The notes under the pieces were generated by a model. The model did no database searches, was not told where the DNA came from, and saw only the letters and a list, made by a program, of their open reading frames with translations. DNA of 64,000 nucleotides from positions 2,122,389 through 2,186,388 of the forward strand of contig NZ_KB849239.1 in the NCBI RefSeq assembly GCF_000368085.1. Direction: 5' to 3'. The position numbers and the translations under genes were made by a program. The DNA is from Acinetobacter nosocomialis NIPH 2119. Its GTDB lineage: Bacteria; Pseudomonadota; Gammaproteobacteria; Pseudomonadales; Moraxellaceae. Shown here one piece after another: positions 49,829-58,889 of this stretch (within the stretch, counting starts at the first letter, position 1; every line of letters starts with the position of its first letter).

Positions 49829-49852
49829 GGGATTTCCTAAAAATTAAAAAAA

Positions 49853-51892
49853 TTAACGCTTTAATAAAGCTTTTAAATTTGCCAAATATTGTTGAGCCTG
49901 TTCTTTAGGGTCAACATTTGCTGCAATTTTCTTTTTACGACCTAACCATTCGAGCTCGTCTTGTGGAAGCTCATCCAGGAAACGGCTTGGGGTCATTTGT
50001 TTCATTTGACCACCATTTTTACGCTGTTCTGCCAAAGTTAAAGTTAAGCCTTGACGCGCACGGGTAATTCCCACATACATAAGACGGCGTTCTTCTTCAA
50101 TGGTTTCAGCTGCAATCGAGTTCTTATGCGGTAAAAGCTCTTCTTCAAGTCCCATAATATACACAAATGGGAACTCCAAACCTTTTGCTGCATGCAAAGT
50201 AAGTAGGTTTACTTTGTCAGTGTCCTCTTCTTCTTGCTGTTGTTCTAACAAATCGAGCAAGACCAGTTTTCGAATAACGCTTTCAATGTTCTTTTCATCA
50301 ACATCTTCTGCACGATTAATCAGATTTTGAATACTGGTAAATAAATTCTCGATGTTATCGAGCTTACTTTTCTCTTGAGCAGGTGTTGCAGACTGCTCAC
50401 GAATATAGTCGATATAACCTGCCTCATTCATCATTTGACGAACTTTAGGCACAGGCTCATCGTCTTCTAACAACTCACGAGTAAACGTTGCGATAAAGTC
50501 AGCAAACTCATGCAATTGAGTTTCTGCTTTTTTAGGAAGGACCATGCTTAAACGCTGGTCAGAAGAAGCACCAAGTAAAGACAAATTATTTTCTTGCGCA
50601 AATAAACCTAACTTCTCAAGAGTAACTGGGCCAATCGCACGTTTAGGCGTATTAATGATACGTAGGAAAGCACTGTCATCTTCAGGGTTAATAATAAGAC
50701 GCAAGTAGCTCATTACGTCTTTAATTTCTGCACGAGCGAAGAATGATGTACCGCCAGAGAGCTTATACGGAATCTGCATTTGGCGAAGCTGGGTTTCTAA
50801 TACACGCGCCTGAAAGTTTCCACGGTATAACACAGCGTAATCTTTCCAGTTCTTACCATTCATCAGTTTATGAGTCAGTAAGTCTTTAACTACACGTTCA
50901 GCTTCATCGTCATCATTACGACAAGTAATAATTCTAATGACCTCGCCATGGCCTTTATCACTCCACAATTTCTTATCAAAAATATGCGGGTTATTTTGAA
51001 TCACACAGTTTGCAGCTTTCAAAATACGGCTGGTCGAACGGTAATTTTGCTCAAGCTTAATAATATGTAAATTTGGGAAATCCTGTTTAAGCAAAGCCAT
51101 GTTTTCAGGCTTCGCCCCTCGCCATGCATAAATCGACTGGTCATCATCACCAACGGCAGTAAACTGCCCCATTACACCAACCAATAGTTTCACTAAAATA
51201 TATTGTGCAGTGTTGGTATCTTGATATTCATCGACCAATAAATAACGAACACGGTTTTGCCATTTATCACGTACCTCTGCATTTTCTTGCAGTAATCGTG
51301 TTGGCATAACAATTAGATCATCAAAGTCGACTGCATTGTAGGCACGTAAATTACGCTCATAAAGTTGGTAAAGATGGGCAAATTGAACATCTTCGGGTGT
51401 TTCACACGTCGAATGTGCTTGTTCTGGCAAAATCAGATCATTTTTCCAATCTGAGATTTTCTTCATTGCCTTGGCAATTAACTCTTTACTCTCTGCACCT
51501 GATAAATTATCGCGATGCATCAGATCCATCAAAATACGTTTACAGTCATCTGCATCCAAAATCGAAAAATTGGCTTTTAAAGGTAAATTTTTAAGTTCTA
51601 AACGTAAAAGATTTAAACCAAAAGTATGGAAAGTCGAGACTGATAAACCTTTTGCTTCTTCGCGTGATAAAAGCTTGGTTACACGCTCTTTCATTTCACG
51701 TGCAGCTTTATTGGTAAAGGTCATCGCTGTAATACGATGCGCTGGAATACGGCAATGTTGCACCAAATAGGCAATTTTACGAGTAATTACCGATGTTTTA
51801 CCTGAACCAGCACCAGCAAGCACCAATAAAGGGCCTTGAGTATATTTCATGGCTTCTTCTTGCTTGTCGTTCAATTGACTGGCAGATGACAT
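49853..51892 (-). CDS. rep: ATP-dependent DNA helicase Rep
   Basis: 679 residues. Superfamily 1A helicase motifs: Walker A GAGSGKTSV near residue 28, TFTNKAAREM, VDEYQDTN, GDDDQSIYAWRGA, EQNYRST, LTLHAAKGLEF and GITRARQ. It helps replication forks past proteins. The length and GLSVSTFHTFG context favour Rep over UvrD. Confidence 0.95.
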   Translation of the reverse strand: MSSASQLNDKQEEAMKYTQGPLLVLAGAGSGKTSVITRKIAYLVQHCRIPAHRITAMTFTNKAAREMKERVTKLLSREEAKGLSVSTFHTFGLNLLRLELKNLPLKANFSILDADDCKRILMDLMHRDNLSGAESKELIAKAMKKISDWKNDLILPEQAHSTCETPEDVQFAHLYQLYERNLRAYNAVDFDDLIVMPTRLLQENAEVRDKWQNRVRYLLVDEYQDTNTAQYILVKLLVGVMGQFTAVGDDDQSIYAWRGAKPENMALLKQDFPNLHIIKLEQNYRSTSRILKAANCVIQNNPHIFDKKLWSDKGHGEVIRIITCRNDDDEAERVVKDLLTHKLMNGKNWKDYAVLYRGNFQARVLETQLRQMQIPYKLSGGTSFFARAEIKDVMSYLRLIINPEDDSAFLRIINTPKRAIGPVTLEKLGLFAQENNLSLLGASSDQRLSMVLPKKAETQLHEFADFIATFTRELLEDDEPVPKVRQMMNEAGYIDYIREQSATPAQEKSKLDNIENLFTSIQNLINRAEDVDEKNIESVIRKLVLLDLLEQQQEEEDTDKVNLLTLHAAKGLEFPFVYIMGLEEELLPHKNSIAAETIEEERRLMYVGITRARQGLTLTLAEQRKNGGQMKQMTPSRFLDELPQDELEWLGRKKKIAANVDPKEQAQQYLANLKALLKR

Positions 51893-52043
51893 CGTGTATT
51901 ACCTCTTAATTTTTCGAGCATGATTATAGTCATCTCTTTTTTAGAATCCCAATAGTAAATCTACGGATATGTATAAATGATGTCTAATAATGCAATTTAT
52001 GCGCCGCAGAATGTCGTGATTATTTCTTGTACTGCACCCATAA

Positions 52044-52067
52044 AAAAACCACCCGAAGGTGGTTTTT
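52044..52067 (-). terminator. Terminator of the OmpA-like lipoprotein gene
   Basis: AAAACCACC-CGAA-GGTGGTTTT hairpin with long A run on the 3' side of the minus strand. Confidence 0.9.
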
Positions 52068-52085
52068 GAAACAATAAATTAAATC

Positions 52086-52739
52086 TTATTGTTTAGCATA
52101 AATGCTGATTTCTACACGACGGTTTTGTTCACGACCAGAAGCAGTTGAGTTGTCTGCGATTGGGTTAGAAGAACCATAACCTTGTGCATCGATACGGCTT
52201 GAAGAAACGCCTTTACCAGCTAAATAGATTTTAACTGATTGAGCACGTGCTTGAGATAATGGAATATTGATAGAGTCATTACCTGTGTTATCTGTGTAAC
52301 CAGTAACTAAAATCGCACTCTTGTTATCTTCAGCCAATGTTTGCGCTACTTTGTCCAAAGTTGCATAGAAGTTTGGCTTGATATTTGATTTGTTCGTATC
52401 AAAAGTGATGCTACCAGGCATGATCAATTGAACAGAACCATCTGGGTTACGGCCTACTTCTACACCAGTACCCGCCATTTGTTCACGTAATTTTTTCTCT
52501 TTTTGGTCAAGATATAAACCACCAGCTGCACCAAGAACTGCACCGATTGCCGCAGCACGGTTGTTTTGACGGCTAGAGTTTGCACTTGATTTAGAAATAC
52601 CATAACCTGCTGCTGCGCCGATTAATGTACCTAATGCGGCTTTATCGTATTCAATTCCACCAAGGTTGTTACCTGTTGTCTGACAACCAGAAAGTACTAC
52701 TGCTGCCCCTACGACTGTTGAAATAACTAATGCACGCAT
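52086..52739 (-). CDS. OmpA-family lipoprotein (YiaD-like)
   Basis: 217 residues. The signal peptide ends in VLSGC (Cys about 19). Gly-zipper segments (GTLIGAAAGYGIS and AAIGAVLGAAGGLYLD) follow, then an OmpA C-terminal peptidoglycan-binding domain (TGYTDNTGNDSINIPLSQARAQSV split, NRRVEI). It should tether the outer membrane to peptidoglycan. GGAGG 6 bases before the ATG at 52739 decides the start against 52754. Confidence 0.9.
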   Translation of the reverse strand: MRALVISTVVGAAVVLSGCQTTGNNLGGIEYDKAALGTLIGAAAGYGISKSSANSSRQNNRAAAIGAVLGAAGGLYLDQKEKKLREQMAGTGVEVGRNPDGSVQLIMPGSITFDTNKSNIKPNFYATLDKVAQTLAEDNKSAILVTGYTDNTGNDSINIPLSQARAQSVKIYLAGKGVSSSRIDAQGYGSSNPIADNSTASGREQNRRVEISIYAKQ

Positions 52740-52984
52740 TGCATGCCTCCTCACTTTGTGTGTTTTGTTGTCTGGATGAATAATGAAACAAAAAGGAAGT
52801 ATAAAACATTGATATTTTGTTAATAATAAACAGTTTAGTTAGTTTTTTGTAATATTTTGATGCACTTTAAGACGTGCACTCATCACAATTTCTTCATTGT
52901 TGTCTAAGATACCGTTGTATTTCATTTCATGATAGTTATAGTTGAACAACTTTCTATGGATTTTGGATATTCGGGGCCATTTAT

Positions 52985-53911
52985 ATGTCAACTGCACCCA
53001 ATAAGCAATCTGCGCTAAAAAAAATTACACGTGGACTCACTGTCGGTACAGTCATTACAGGTAGCACCTTTTTTCATGGACCACCTGTATTGGCTTTGGG
53101 TTTAACCAAGTTATTTAAAAAATCATCCAAAGTAGATGAAACCAACATTCAAATTACAAATAGCTGGCTCAGTGTCAACAATTGGCTCATTGACCATGTT
53201 CTACCTAATTTAAAATGGGACATTACGATCGATGAAGGTCTTGATTTAAGTATGCAAGGCCGTTACTTAATGACTTGTAACCATCAAAGTTGGGTTGATA
53301 CGACTGTAAACCAGTATTTCGGCTTAACCCGTATGCCACTTACCCGTTTTTTTACCAAGTGGGAACTCATCTTTATTCCATTCGTTGGTCAAGCCTTTAA
53401 AATTTTAGGCTTCCCAATGATGAAACGTCATACCAAAGAGCAAATCGCGAAAAACCCTGAATTAAAAGACCGCGATATGATGGAAGCACGTAAAGCATGC
53501 GAACAGCTCTTAAGCCAACCTTTTACATTATTAAACTATTTGGAAGGTACACGCTTTACTCAGGAAAAACATGATCAACAAAATTCGCCATATAAACACT
53601 TACTAAAACCTAAAGCAGGTGGTTTGGCACTGGCTTTAAATATTTTAGGCGACAAAATTGATGCTTTAGTTGATATGACGATTGTTTACCCTGACGGTGT
53701 ACCAGGTTATGGCGATTTCTGGTTAGGTGATGTTTCACAAATTGCGGTAAATCTTCGTAAAATTGAAATACCAGCTTGGGTACTCGGCGGTAACTACGAA
53801 GATGACCCAGTTTACCGTGAGCGTTTTCAACAATGGGTACATGAACTCTGGACTGAAAAAGATCAACTCATCGAACAAATGAAAGCTCGATATACTACTT
53901 CAACTCATTAA
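52985..53911 (+). CDS. PlsC/YihG-like acyltransferase
   Basis: 308 residues with an N-terminal hydrophobic segment (about 19-40). The acyltransferase motifs NHQSWVDT (H-x4-D), the FTKWELIFIP region and EGTRFT are present. It is a lysophospholipid-type acyltransferase resembling E. coli YihG/LCLAT proteins, probably remodelling membrane phospholipids. The following membrane gene starts 14 bases later. Confidence 0.88.
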   Translation: MSTAPNKQSALKKITRGLTVGTVITGSTFFHGPPVLALGLTKLFKKSSKVDETNIQITNSWLSVNNWLIDHVLPNLKWDITIDEGLDLSMQGRYLMTCNHQSWVDTTVNQYFGLTRMPLTRFFTKWELIFIPFVGQAFKILGFPMMKRHTKEQIAKNPELKDRDMMEARKACEQLLSQPFTLLNYLEGTRFTQEKHDQQNSPYKHLLKPKAGGLALALNILGDKIDALVDMTIVYPDGVPGYGDFWLGDVSQIAVNLRKIEIPAWVLGGNYEDDPVYRERFQQWVHELWTEKDQLIEQMKARYTTSTH

Positions 53912-53925
53912 AAGCATTTATAGCT

Positions 53926-54972
53926 ATGCAAAACAGTTCCAGAAAACAAGCACAATATTACCATATGGACCCAAACAGCATTTCATTTAAGCTGTTTTTG
54001 GTTTATGACATCTTTATGGTGTTTATTATTATTTTCAATCTGTTCTGTCTTGCAGCAAATTTCTTTTTAATGAGCAGTATTGGGGCATGGTTTTTCGAAC
54101 ATATTCACTTGCCCCAAGTACTCAGCTTTTATAAAACCTATTTACACCCATGGGTAATTACGACAGAAGCTTGGTTTATTGGCTTTTTAATTACTGAATT
54201 TTTTGTCCGTTGGGGCATTTCTATTGTTTATAAACACCATAAACGTTGGTTCTTCTTTCCATTTATTCACTGGTATGAAATTTTAGCCATCATTCCGCAA
54301 TTGCGTTTTTTACGTTTGTTTCGTGCCGGCATTATTGCCTATCGCTTATATGAGTTAGGCTATCCGGTTATTCCTGAAAGCTGGAGAAAAAACGGTTTAT
54401 TTTATTATCGTGTCGTTATGGAAGAGCTATCTGATCGCGTGGTTATTACGGTTATTGATGGCATTCGTAATGAGCTTCAAACAAGCTCAACACATAAGCA
54501 AATTATTCATGAGCTGGTTAACCATCATCGTGAACAATTTACGGTTACCCTGACCTCCATATTACAAGAATCCTTAGCTACAGCATTAAAAGAACAAAAG
54601 CCCGCAATTACAAAAGGTGTTGGACAAATTGTTGATCAAGCCATAGAAGATACGCCAGAATTAACCCAATTATTACGCTTAATTCCTTTAGTCGGAGGCC
54701 GTATTGAACAGCAAATACAAAGTATTGGTCAAAGACTTGGGGAAAATATCAGTGCAGGTTTAATTGAACCTTTAATTGAAGGGTCAAAAGAACAGCCCAA
54801 TGCAACTTATCAATTAATTTCAGAAAAAATAAGTAACGTGAATATTAATAACCGTGAGCTTGAACAACTTGTAGAGTCTGTAGTGTTTGAAAGTCTCGAA
54901 GCAATTCGCAAACAAGTTAAAGTCAAACAGTGGCAACAAACCCTTGCGGAGCATGATCGAATCAAAGAATAA
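53926..54972 (+). CDS. Membrane protein with S4-like arginine helix, no pore
   Basis: 348 residues. The first half has about four membrane segments (about 24-50, 83-100, 115-135, 140-160), the last being RFLRLFRAGIIAYRLYEL with Arg every third or fourth residue, as in voltage sensors. No potassium-channel filter follows; instead the C-terminal 190 residues are soluble and helical, with HELVNHHREQFTVTLTSIL and similar amphipathic repeats. I do not recognise the family. It sits between an acyltransferase gene and minC, and may be co-transcribed with the former. Confidence 0.7.
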   Translation: MQNSSRKQAQYYHMDPNSISFKLFLVYDIFMVFIIIFNLFCLAANFFLMSSIGAWFFEHIHLPQVLSFYKTYLHPWVITTEAWFIGFLITEFFVRWGISIVYKHHKRWFFFPFIHWYEILAIIPQLRFLRLFRAGIIAYRLYELGYPVIPESWRKNGLFYYRVVMEELSDRVVITVIDGIRNELQTSSTHKQIIHELVNHHREQFTVTLTSILQESLATALKEQKPAITKGVGQIVDQAIEDTPELTQLLRLIPLVGGRIEQQIQSIGQRLGENISAGLIEPLIEGSKEQPNATYQLISEKISNVNINNRELEQLVESVVFESLEAIRKQVKVKQWQQTLAEHDRIKE

Positions 54973-55093
54973 GCATTTACTTAATTTTTTATGAAACACG
55001 CTAGAGAATTGGCACGATTTGTTCTAGCATTTGCTCTATTTACAATAAACTTAACGATATTACAGCTCGTTTTAACGCCTTGAAGGAAGACTT

Positions 55094-55816
55094 ATGGCTG
55101 ATATCCGGATTACCGGCAGAATGGTTAACTTTAGCAGGATAACCTTCGATACGAATGATCATGATGTGATCCGCCAGCAATTATCAAATATTCTAAATGA
55201 AGGTTCCTATCAGGGAACTGTCGTTATTATAGATAGTACTGTTGAGCAAGAGCTCATTGCTTTAATTCAGTTGTTAGTCAGCTTAGGTTTACAGCCTATG
55301 GCGGTTATTGACGGTATTTTAGGTGATGAAGCACGCGCCATTCAGTTCCCTGTATTACCGGCAGACCAGCCATTACAACGCATTAAAGCAACTGCGGAGC
55401 AAGTTGCAATTGTAGAGAAAGCTGCCCCTGCACAAGCTTCAACAGAAACAAAAAAACCACTAAATAATAATGCAGTTGCCCATATTACCTCTTATCATGA
55501 TGAAATTTTGCGTACAGGCCAATCTCTTGTACAAGACCAAGGCGATATTATTTTAAAAGCTGGCATGAATAGTGGATCTGAAGTGATTGCTTCAGGAAAT
55601 ATACATATTTATGGCACGGTTCGTGGTAGAGTCATTGCTGGTGCGGGTGGGCACGCTGCTGCACGCATTTTTTGCCAATCTTTAGAGGCTGAACTCGTTT
55701 CCATTGCCGGAACATATTGTGTCGCAGATGATATCCCTAAACATGTGGTAAAAAAGCCAGTACATATTTATTTAAATGAAAAGCAAGAGCTTGAATTTGA
55801 AGCTCTAGAACTTTAG
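55094..55816 (+). CDS. minC: Septum site-determining protein MinC
   Basis: 240 residues. An N-terminal FtsZ-inhibiting domain (about 1-105), an Ala/Lys linker and a C-terminal beta-helix with the conserved [40 protein letters not shown] block split in pieces. MinC blocks Z-ring formation at the poles when bound to MinD. AAGGAAG precedes the ATG. First gene of minCDE. Confidence 0.95.
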   Translation: MADIRITGRMVNFSRITFDTNDHDVIRQQLSNILNEGSYQGTVVIIDSTVEQELIALIQLLVSLGLQPMAVIDGILGDEARAIQFPVLPADQPLQRIKATAEQVAIVEKAAPAQASTETKKPLNNNAVAHITSYHDEILRTGQSLVQDQGDIILKAGMNSGSEVIASGNIHIYGTVRGRVIAGAGGHAAARIFCQSLEAELVSIAGTYCVADDIPKHVVKKPVHIYLNEKQELEFEALEL

Positions 55817-55886
55817 TTTATTAAGCAAATCACCAAAAAACAGCCCTTTTAAGGGTGTATGTATGACCATAATAGGAGTGGATTCG

Positions 55887-56699
55887 GTGGCCAAAATTGT
55901 TGTCGTAACATCAGGCAAAGGTGGTGTAGGTAAAACTACAACGAGTGCATCTTTTGCAACAGGTTTAGCCCTTCGTGGTCATAAAACTGTTGTGATTGAC
56001 TTTGATGTAGGCTTACGTAACCTTGATTTAATTATGGGGTGTGAGCGTCGTGTTGTTTATGATTTCGTCAATGTAATTAATAATGAAGCACGTCTGCAAC
56101 AAGCCCTTATTCGCGATAAAGATATCGAAAACCTTTACATTTTGCCGGCTTCACAAACCCGTGATAAAGATGCTTTGAGCGACGAAGGTGTTGCTCGTGT
56201 AATTGATGAGCTTTCTCAAGAATTTGATTACATTATTTGTGACTCACCTGCGGGGATCGAGCGTGGTGCGATTTTAGCAATGTACCATGCAGATGAAGCA
56301 ATCATTGTGACAAACCCTGAAATTTCTTCAGTACGTGACTCTGACCGCATCATCGGAATGTTAGACAGCAAAACTAAAAAAGTTGAACACAACGAAGGAC
56401 GTATACGTAAGCATTTATGTATTACACGTTTTAACCCTGAACGTGCTGACCGTCAGGAAATGCTGACGATTGATGATATTTCTAAAGATATTTTACGCGT
56501 ACCGACATTAGGTGTTATTCCTGAATGTCCAAGTGTATTACAAGCATCAAACGAAGGTAAGCCAGTTATTCTGTACTCAGAAACTAAAGCTGGCCAAGCG
56601 TATGATGACTTGGTTGCTCGCTTTCTTGGCGAAGACCGCCCTTATCGACACATCACAGCTCAACCTAAAGGCTGGTTAGCACGACTATTTGGAGCGTAG
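55887..56699 (+). CDS. minD: Septum site-determining protein MinD
   Basis: 270 residues. The deviant Walker A KGGVGKTT follows the canonical N-terminus (V)AKIVVVTSG; the ATPase cycles between membrane and cytoplasm and recruits MinC. The true start is the GTG at 55887, 8 bases after AGGAG; the ATG at 55863 would add residues before the normal N-terminus. The C-terminal amphipathic helix KGWLARLFGA binds the membrane. Confidence 0.95.
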   Translation: MAKIVVVTSGKGGVGKTTTSASFATGLALRGHKTVVIDFDVGLRNLDLIMGCERRVVYDFVNVINNEARLQQALIRDKDIENLYILPASQTRDKDALSDEGVARVIDELSQEFDYIICDSPAGIERGAILAMYHADEAIIVTNPEISSVRDSDRIIGMLDSKTKKVEHNEGRIRKHLCITRFNPERADRQEMLTIDDISKDILRVPTLGVIPECPSVLQASNEGKPVILYSETKAGQAYDDLVARFLGEDRPYRHITAQPKGWLARLFGA

Positions 56700-56701
56700 A
56701 T

Positions 56702-56974
56702 ATGGCAGGATTCTGGAGTAAATTATTTAGCAGTGAAGAAAAACCATCAAGTGCTCAAACTGCCAAAGATCGTTTAAAAGTTATTGTTGCATCAGAACAA
56801 GGTTTAGGCCGTCGTTTAAGCCAAGACAAGATTGACCAAATGAAGAAAGAAATCATGCAGGTGGTCAGTCGTTATGTAAGTGGTGTAGGCGAACAGCATA
56901 TCCAAATGCAAGTTCGTTCTGAAGCAAATATCGAAATGTTAGAAATGAATATCAATTTACCTGAAGAACGATAA
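56702..56974 (+). CDS. minE: Cell division topological specificity factor MinE
   Basis: 90 residues. It has an N-terminal membrane-targeting segment (MAGFWSKLFS), the MinD-binding stretch AKDRLKVIVASEQ and a C-terminal dimer domain. It stimulates MinD ATPase and makes the Min system oscillate. Starts 2 bases after minD; a strong terminator closes the operon. Confidence 0.96.
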   Translation: MAGFWSKLFSSEEKPSSAQTAKDRLKVIVASEQGLGRRLSQDKIDQMKKEIMQVVSRYVSGVGEQHIQMQVRSEANIEMLEMNINLPEER

Positions 56975-57007
56975 TTCTATTTCTGACTATTCAATAAATC
57001 AGAATCA

Positions 57008-57042
57008 AGGCAAAATAACGCAAGTTATTTTGCCTTTTTTAA
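57008..57042 (+). terminator. Terminator of minCDE
   Basis: AAGGCAAAATAAC / GTTATTTTGCCTT, 13-bp perfect stem with GCAA loop, then a T run. Confidence 0.92.
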
Positions 57043-57057
57043 AATGAGGAGATTGTC

Positions 57058-57345
57058 ATGGCATTATCACAGCCAGCAACTTTCAATGAAGAATGGTCCG
57101 ATGAGCGTGTTTTTGCCTACCTCAACCAACTTCCTCCAAATGGTGTGAACGCAGACTTTCATGTGCTCTACCATGCTTTCAAACATATGCGTCCAAATGA
57201 CTATGAACGTCTTTTGACTAAATTCGTTGCAGATGGGCGAGATATCAATGCAACAAATCCTGAAGGCGAACGCATTCACGACGTGATTGCTAAGTTTCCG
57301 CGTCAATCAGCGCCGTTTTTAGAAGTTTTAGCAAAATTTGCTTAA
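57058..57345 (+). CDS. PA4642-like small conserved protein
   Basis: 95 residues, soluble and acidic. The pattern DERVFAYLNQLP...HVLYHAFKHMRPNDYERLL...GRDINATNPEG...I resembles the PA4642-like family of small gamma-proteobacterial proteins with no known role. AATGAGGAG directly before the ATG is a strong ribosome binding site. It has its own transcription unit after the min terminator. Confidence 0.75.
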   Translation: MALSQPATFNEEWSDERVFAYLNQLPPNGVNADFHVLYHAFKHMRPNDYERLLTKFVADGRDINATNPEGERIHDVIAKFPRQSAPFLEVLAKFA

Positions 57346-57363
57346 GCTTTTTTTATTTGAATA

Positions 57364-57413
57364 AGACTACATAATCTATCTTGGTAAAACTTAGTAGATA
57401 GATTATGTGGTTT
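57364..57413. repeat. Long hairpin in intergenic region
   Basis: ACATAATCTATCT (57369-57381) and AGATAGATTATGT (57396-57408) pair perfectly over 13 bp; further pairs with wobbles extend the stem to about 18 bp. No T run follows, so it is not an ordinary terminator. It may be an mRNA-stabilising or protein-binding element. Confidence 0.55.
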
Positions 57414-57492
57414 ATTCAAGTATTTAAATTATTTACTTTTATAAAAAATAATCTTAAAGTCATCAGCACTATTTCATTCCAAATACAAATTC

Positions 57493-58017
57493 ATGAATCC
57501 AGAACCTATTAATTTAAATCAAACACAATCTATCCAATCAAATCATATAGAAAATTTAAAAGTTATTAGCCTTAATAAGTTTATCGTTCTATCCATAATT
57601 TCCTTTGGCCTATACCAAATTTGGTGGATATTTAAAGCATGGCGATTTTTTCTAATCAAAGATAAATTAAATATTATGCCTGCTGCCCGTGCAGTTTTTT
57701 CTATATTCTTTTTATATTCACTATTTAGTCGAATAAAAACCTATTCAAAAGAACAAGAATATCCTCATGACTTCTCGTCAGGCTGGATGTATTTAGCATA
57801 TCTAATTACGAATTTACTGGTTTACTTACCAGAGCCCTATTGGCTCATCTCTCTCTGCGATATTATATTCTTAATACCAGCATTTAAAGCACTGAACTAT
57901 GCACAAAAACAAATAGAAACGACAATTGAGCAAGAGAAATTCAATACATCTCAAATCACTTTAATTATTATAGGTTCTATTATGTGGCTACTGATTCTTA
58001 TCAGTTTTATTATATGA
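57493..58017 (+). CDS. Membrane protein, DUF4234-like, function unknown
   Basis: 174 residues. It opens with a polar Asn/Gln-rich stretch, then KFIVLSIISFGLYQIWWIFKAWRFF, like the first segment of DUF4234-type membrane proteins, followed by three further membrane segments (about 70-80, 95-125, 150-172). Low GC. No partner gene nearby. No function proposed. Confidence 0.6.
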   Translation: MNPEPINLNQTQSIQSNHIENLKVISLNKFIVLSIISFGLYQIWWIFKAWRFFLIKDKLNIMPAARAVFSIFFLYSLFSRIKTYSKEQEYPHDFSSGWMYLAYLITNLLVYLPEPYWLISLCDIIFLIPAFKALNYAQKQIETTIEQEKFNTSQITLIIIGSIMWLLILISFII

Positions 58018-58082
58018 TTCCTGTATAAGTGATCTAAAATTTAACTTATTGATATTTTAAAAATACTAAAATTTAGTGATTT

Positions 58083-58108
58083 AAAAAGCCTCTTTAAGAG
58101 GCTTTTTT
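58083..58108. terminator. Bidirectional terminator
   Basis: AAAAAGCCTC / GAGGCTTTTTT stem with TTTAA loop between two convergent genes. Confidence 0.9.
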
Positions 58109-58119
58109 ATTATCTGGAT

Positions 58120-58740
58120 TTAGCGATTTCCAATCAGAAAAATACCGAATACGGTAAAAATACCACCGGAAATACCATCAATCCATTTTGAAAAATTACG
58201 GTAAGCCACTCTGAAACTCGGTAACGAGAAAATAAAAGTCACAAAGCAAAACCATAAAATCGTTTCAACCGACACAATAATAAAAAGCAACCAATGAACT
58301 TGATCAAGCTGAGGGTTAGCTAAAAATAAAGAGAATACACTACCAAAATAAATCACGGCTTTAGGATTCGATAAATTGGTGAGTAATCCCTTCATAAAAA
58401 ATAAGTAAGGTGCTTTAGGCAACTCAACAGCTGTAACCTCTTGCTGCTGATCTTTTGAAAATGCTGAACGCAACATTTGATAGCCTAACCAACATAGGTA
58501 TAAACCACCTGCGATGAGTAACCCTTGCTTTAACCAAGCCATTTTCTCAAAAATAATATTTAAGCCCATCAATGCTAAAGAAGCCCAAAACATAACACCT
58601 GCTGTTATTCCTGCCACAACCAACATGGCTTCTTTACGAGAGCGGCTCACTGCGGTCTGTGATACCAGAAAAAAATCAGGCCCTGGAGTAATAAGCGCAC
58701 AAAAATGAATAAAAGCTAACGTAATTAATGCAACTAACAT
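58120..58740 (-). CDS. LysE/RhtB-family amino acid exporter
   Basis: 206 residues with six membrane segments. The family signature ITPGPDFFLVSQTAVSRSRKEAMLVVAGITAG (split over residues 17-48) and the central KGLLTNLSNPKA motif are intact. It would export an amino acid such as homoserine, threonine or lysine; the substrate is not determined. Confidence 0.88.
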   Translation of the reverse strand: MLVALITLAFIHFCALITPGPDFFLVSQTAVSRSRKEAMLVVAGITAGVMFWASLALMGLNIIFEKMAWLKQGLLIAGGLYLCWLGYQMLRSAFSKDQQQEVTAVELPKAPYLFFMKGLLTNLSNPKAVIYFGSVFSLFLANPQLDQVHWLLFIIVSVETILWFCFVTFIFSLPSFRVAYRNFSKWIDGISGGIFTVFGIFLIGNR

Positions 58741-58850
58741 GTTGTCCTCCTGATTTGTTTCATTGTTTTTTATTTAGAAGCACACATTAGCATTTTTTAC
58801 TATTTGATAAAATCTCAAACTACCACTGAATAATGATTATTTTTAACCAT

Positions 58851-58872
58851 AAAAAAGCCTCCGAAGAGGCTT
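58851..58872 (-). terminator. Terminator of ftsK
   Basis: AAGCCTC-CGAA-GAGGCTT stem followed on the minus strand by a run of T; just after the ftsK stop. Confidence 0.88.
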
Positions 58873-58889
58873 AATTTTAAATGTAGATA

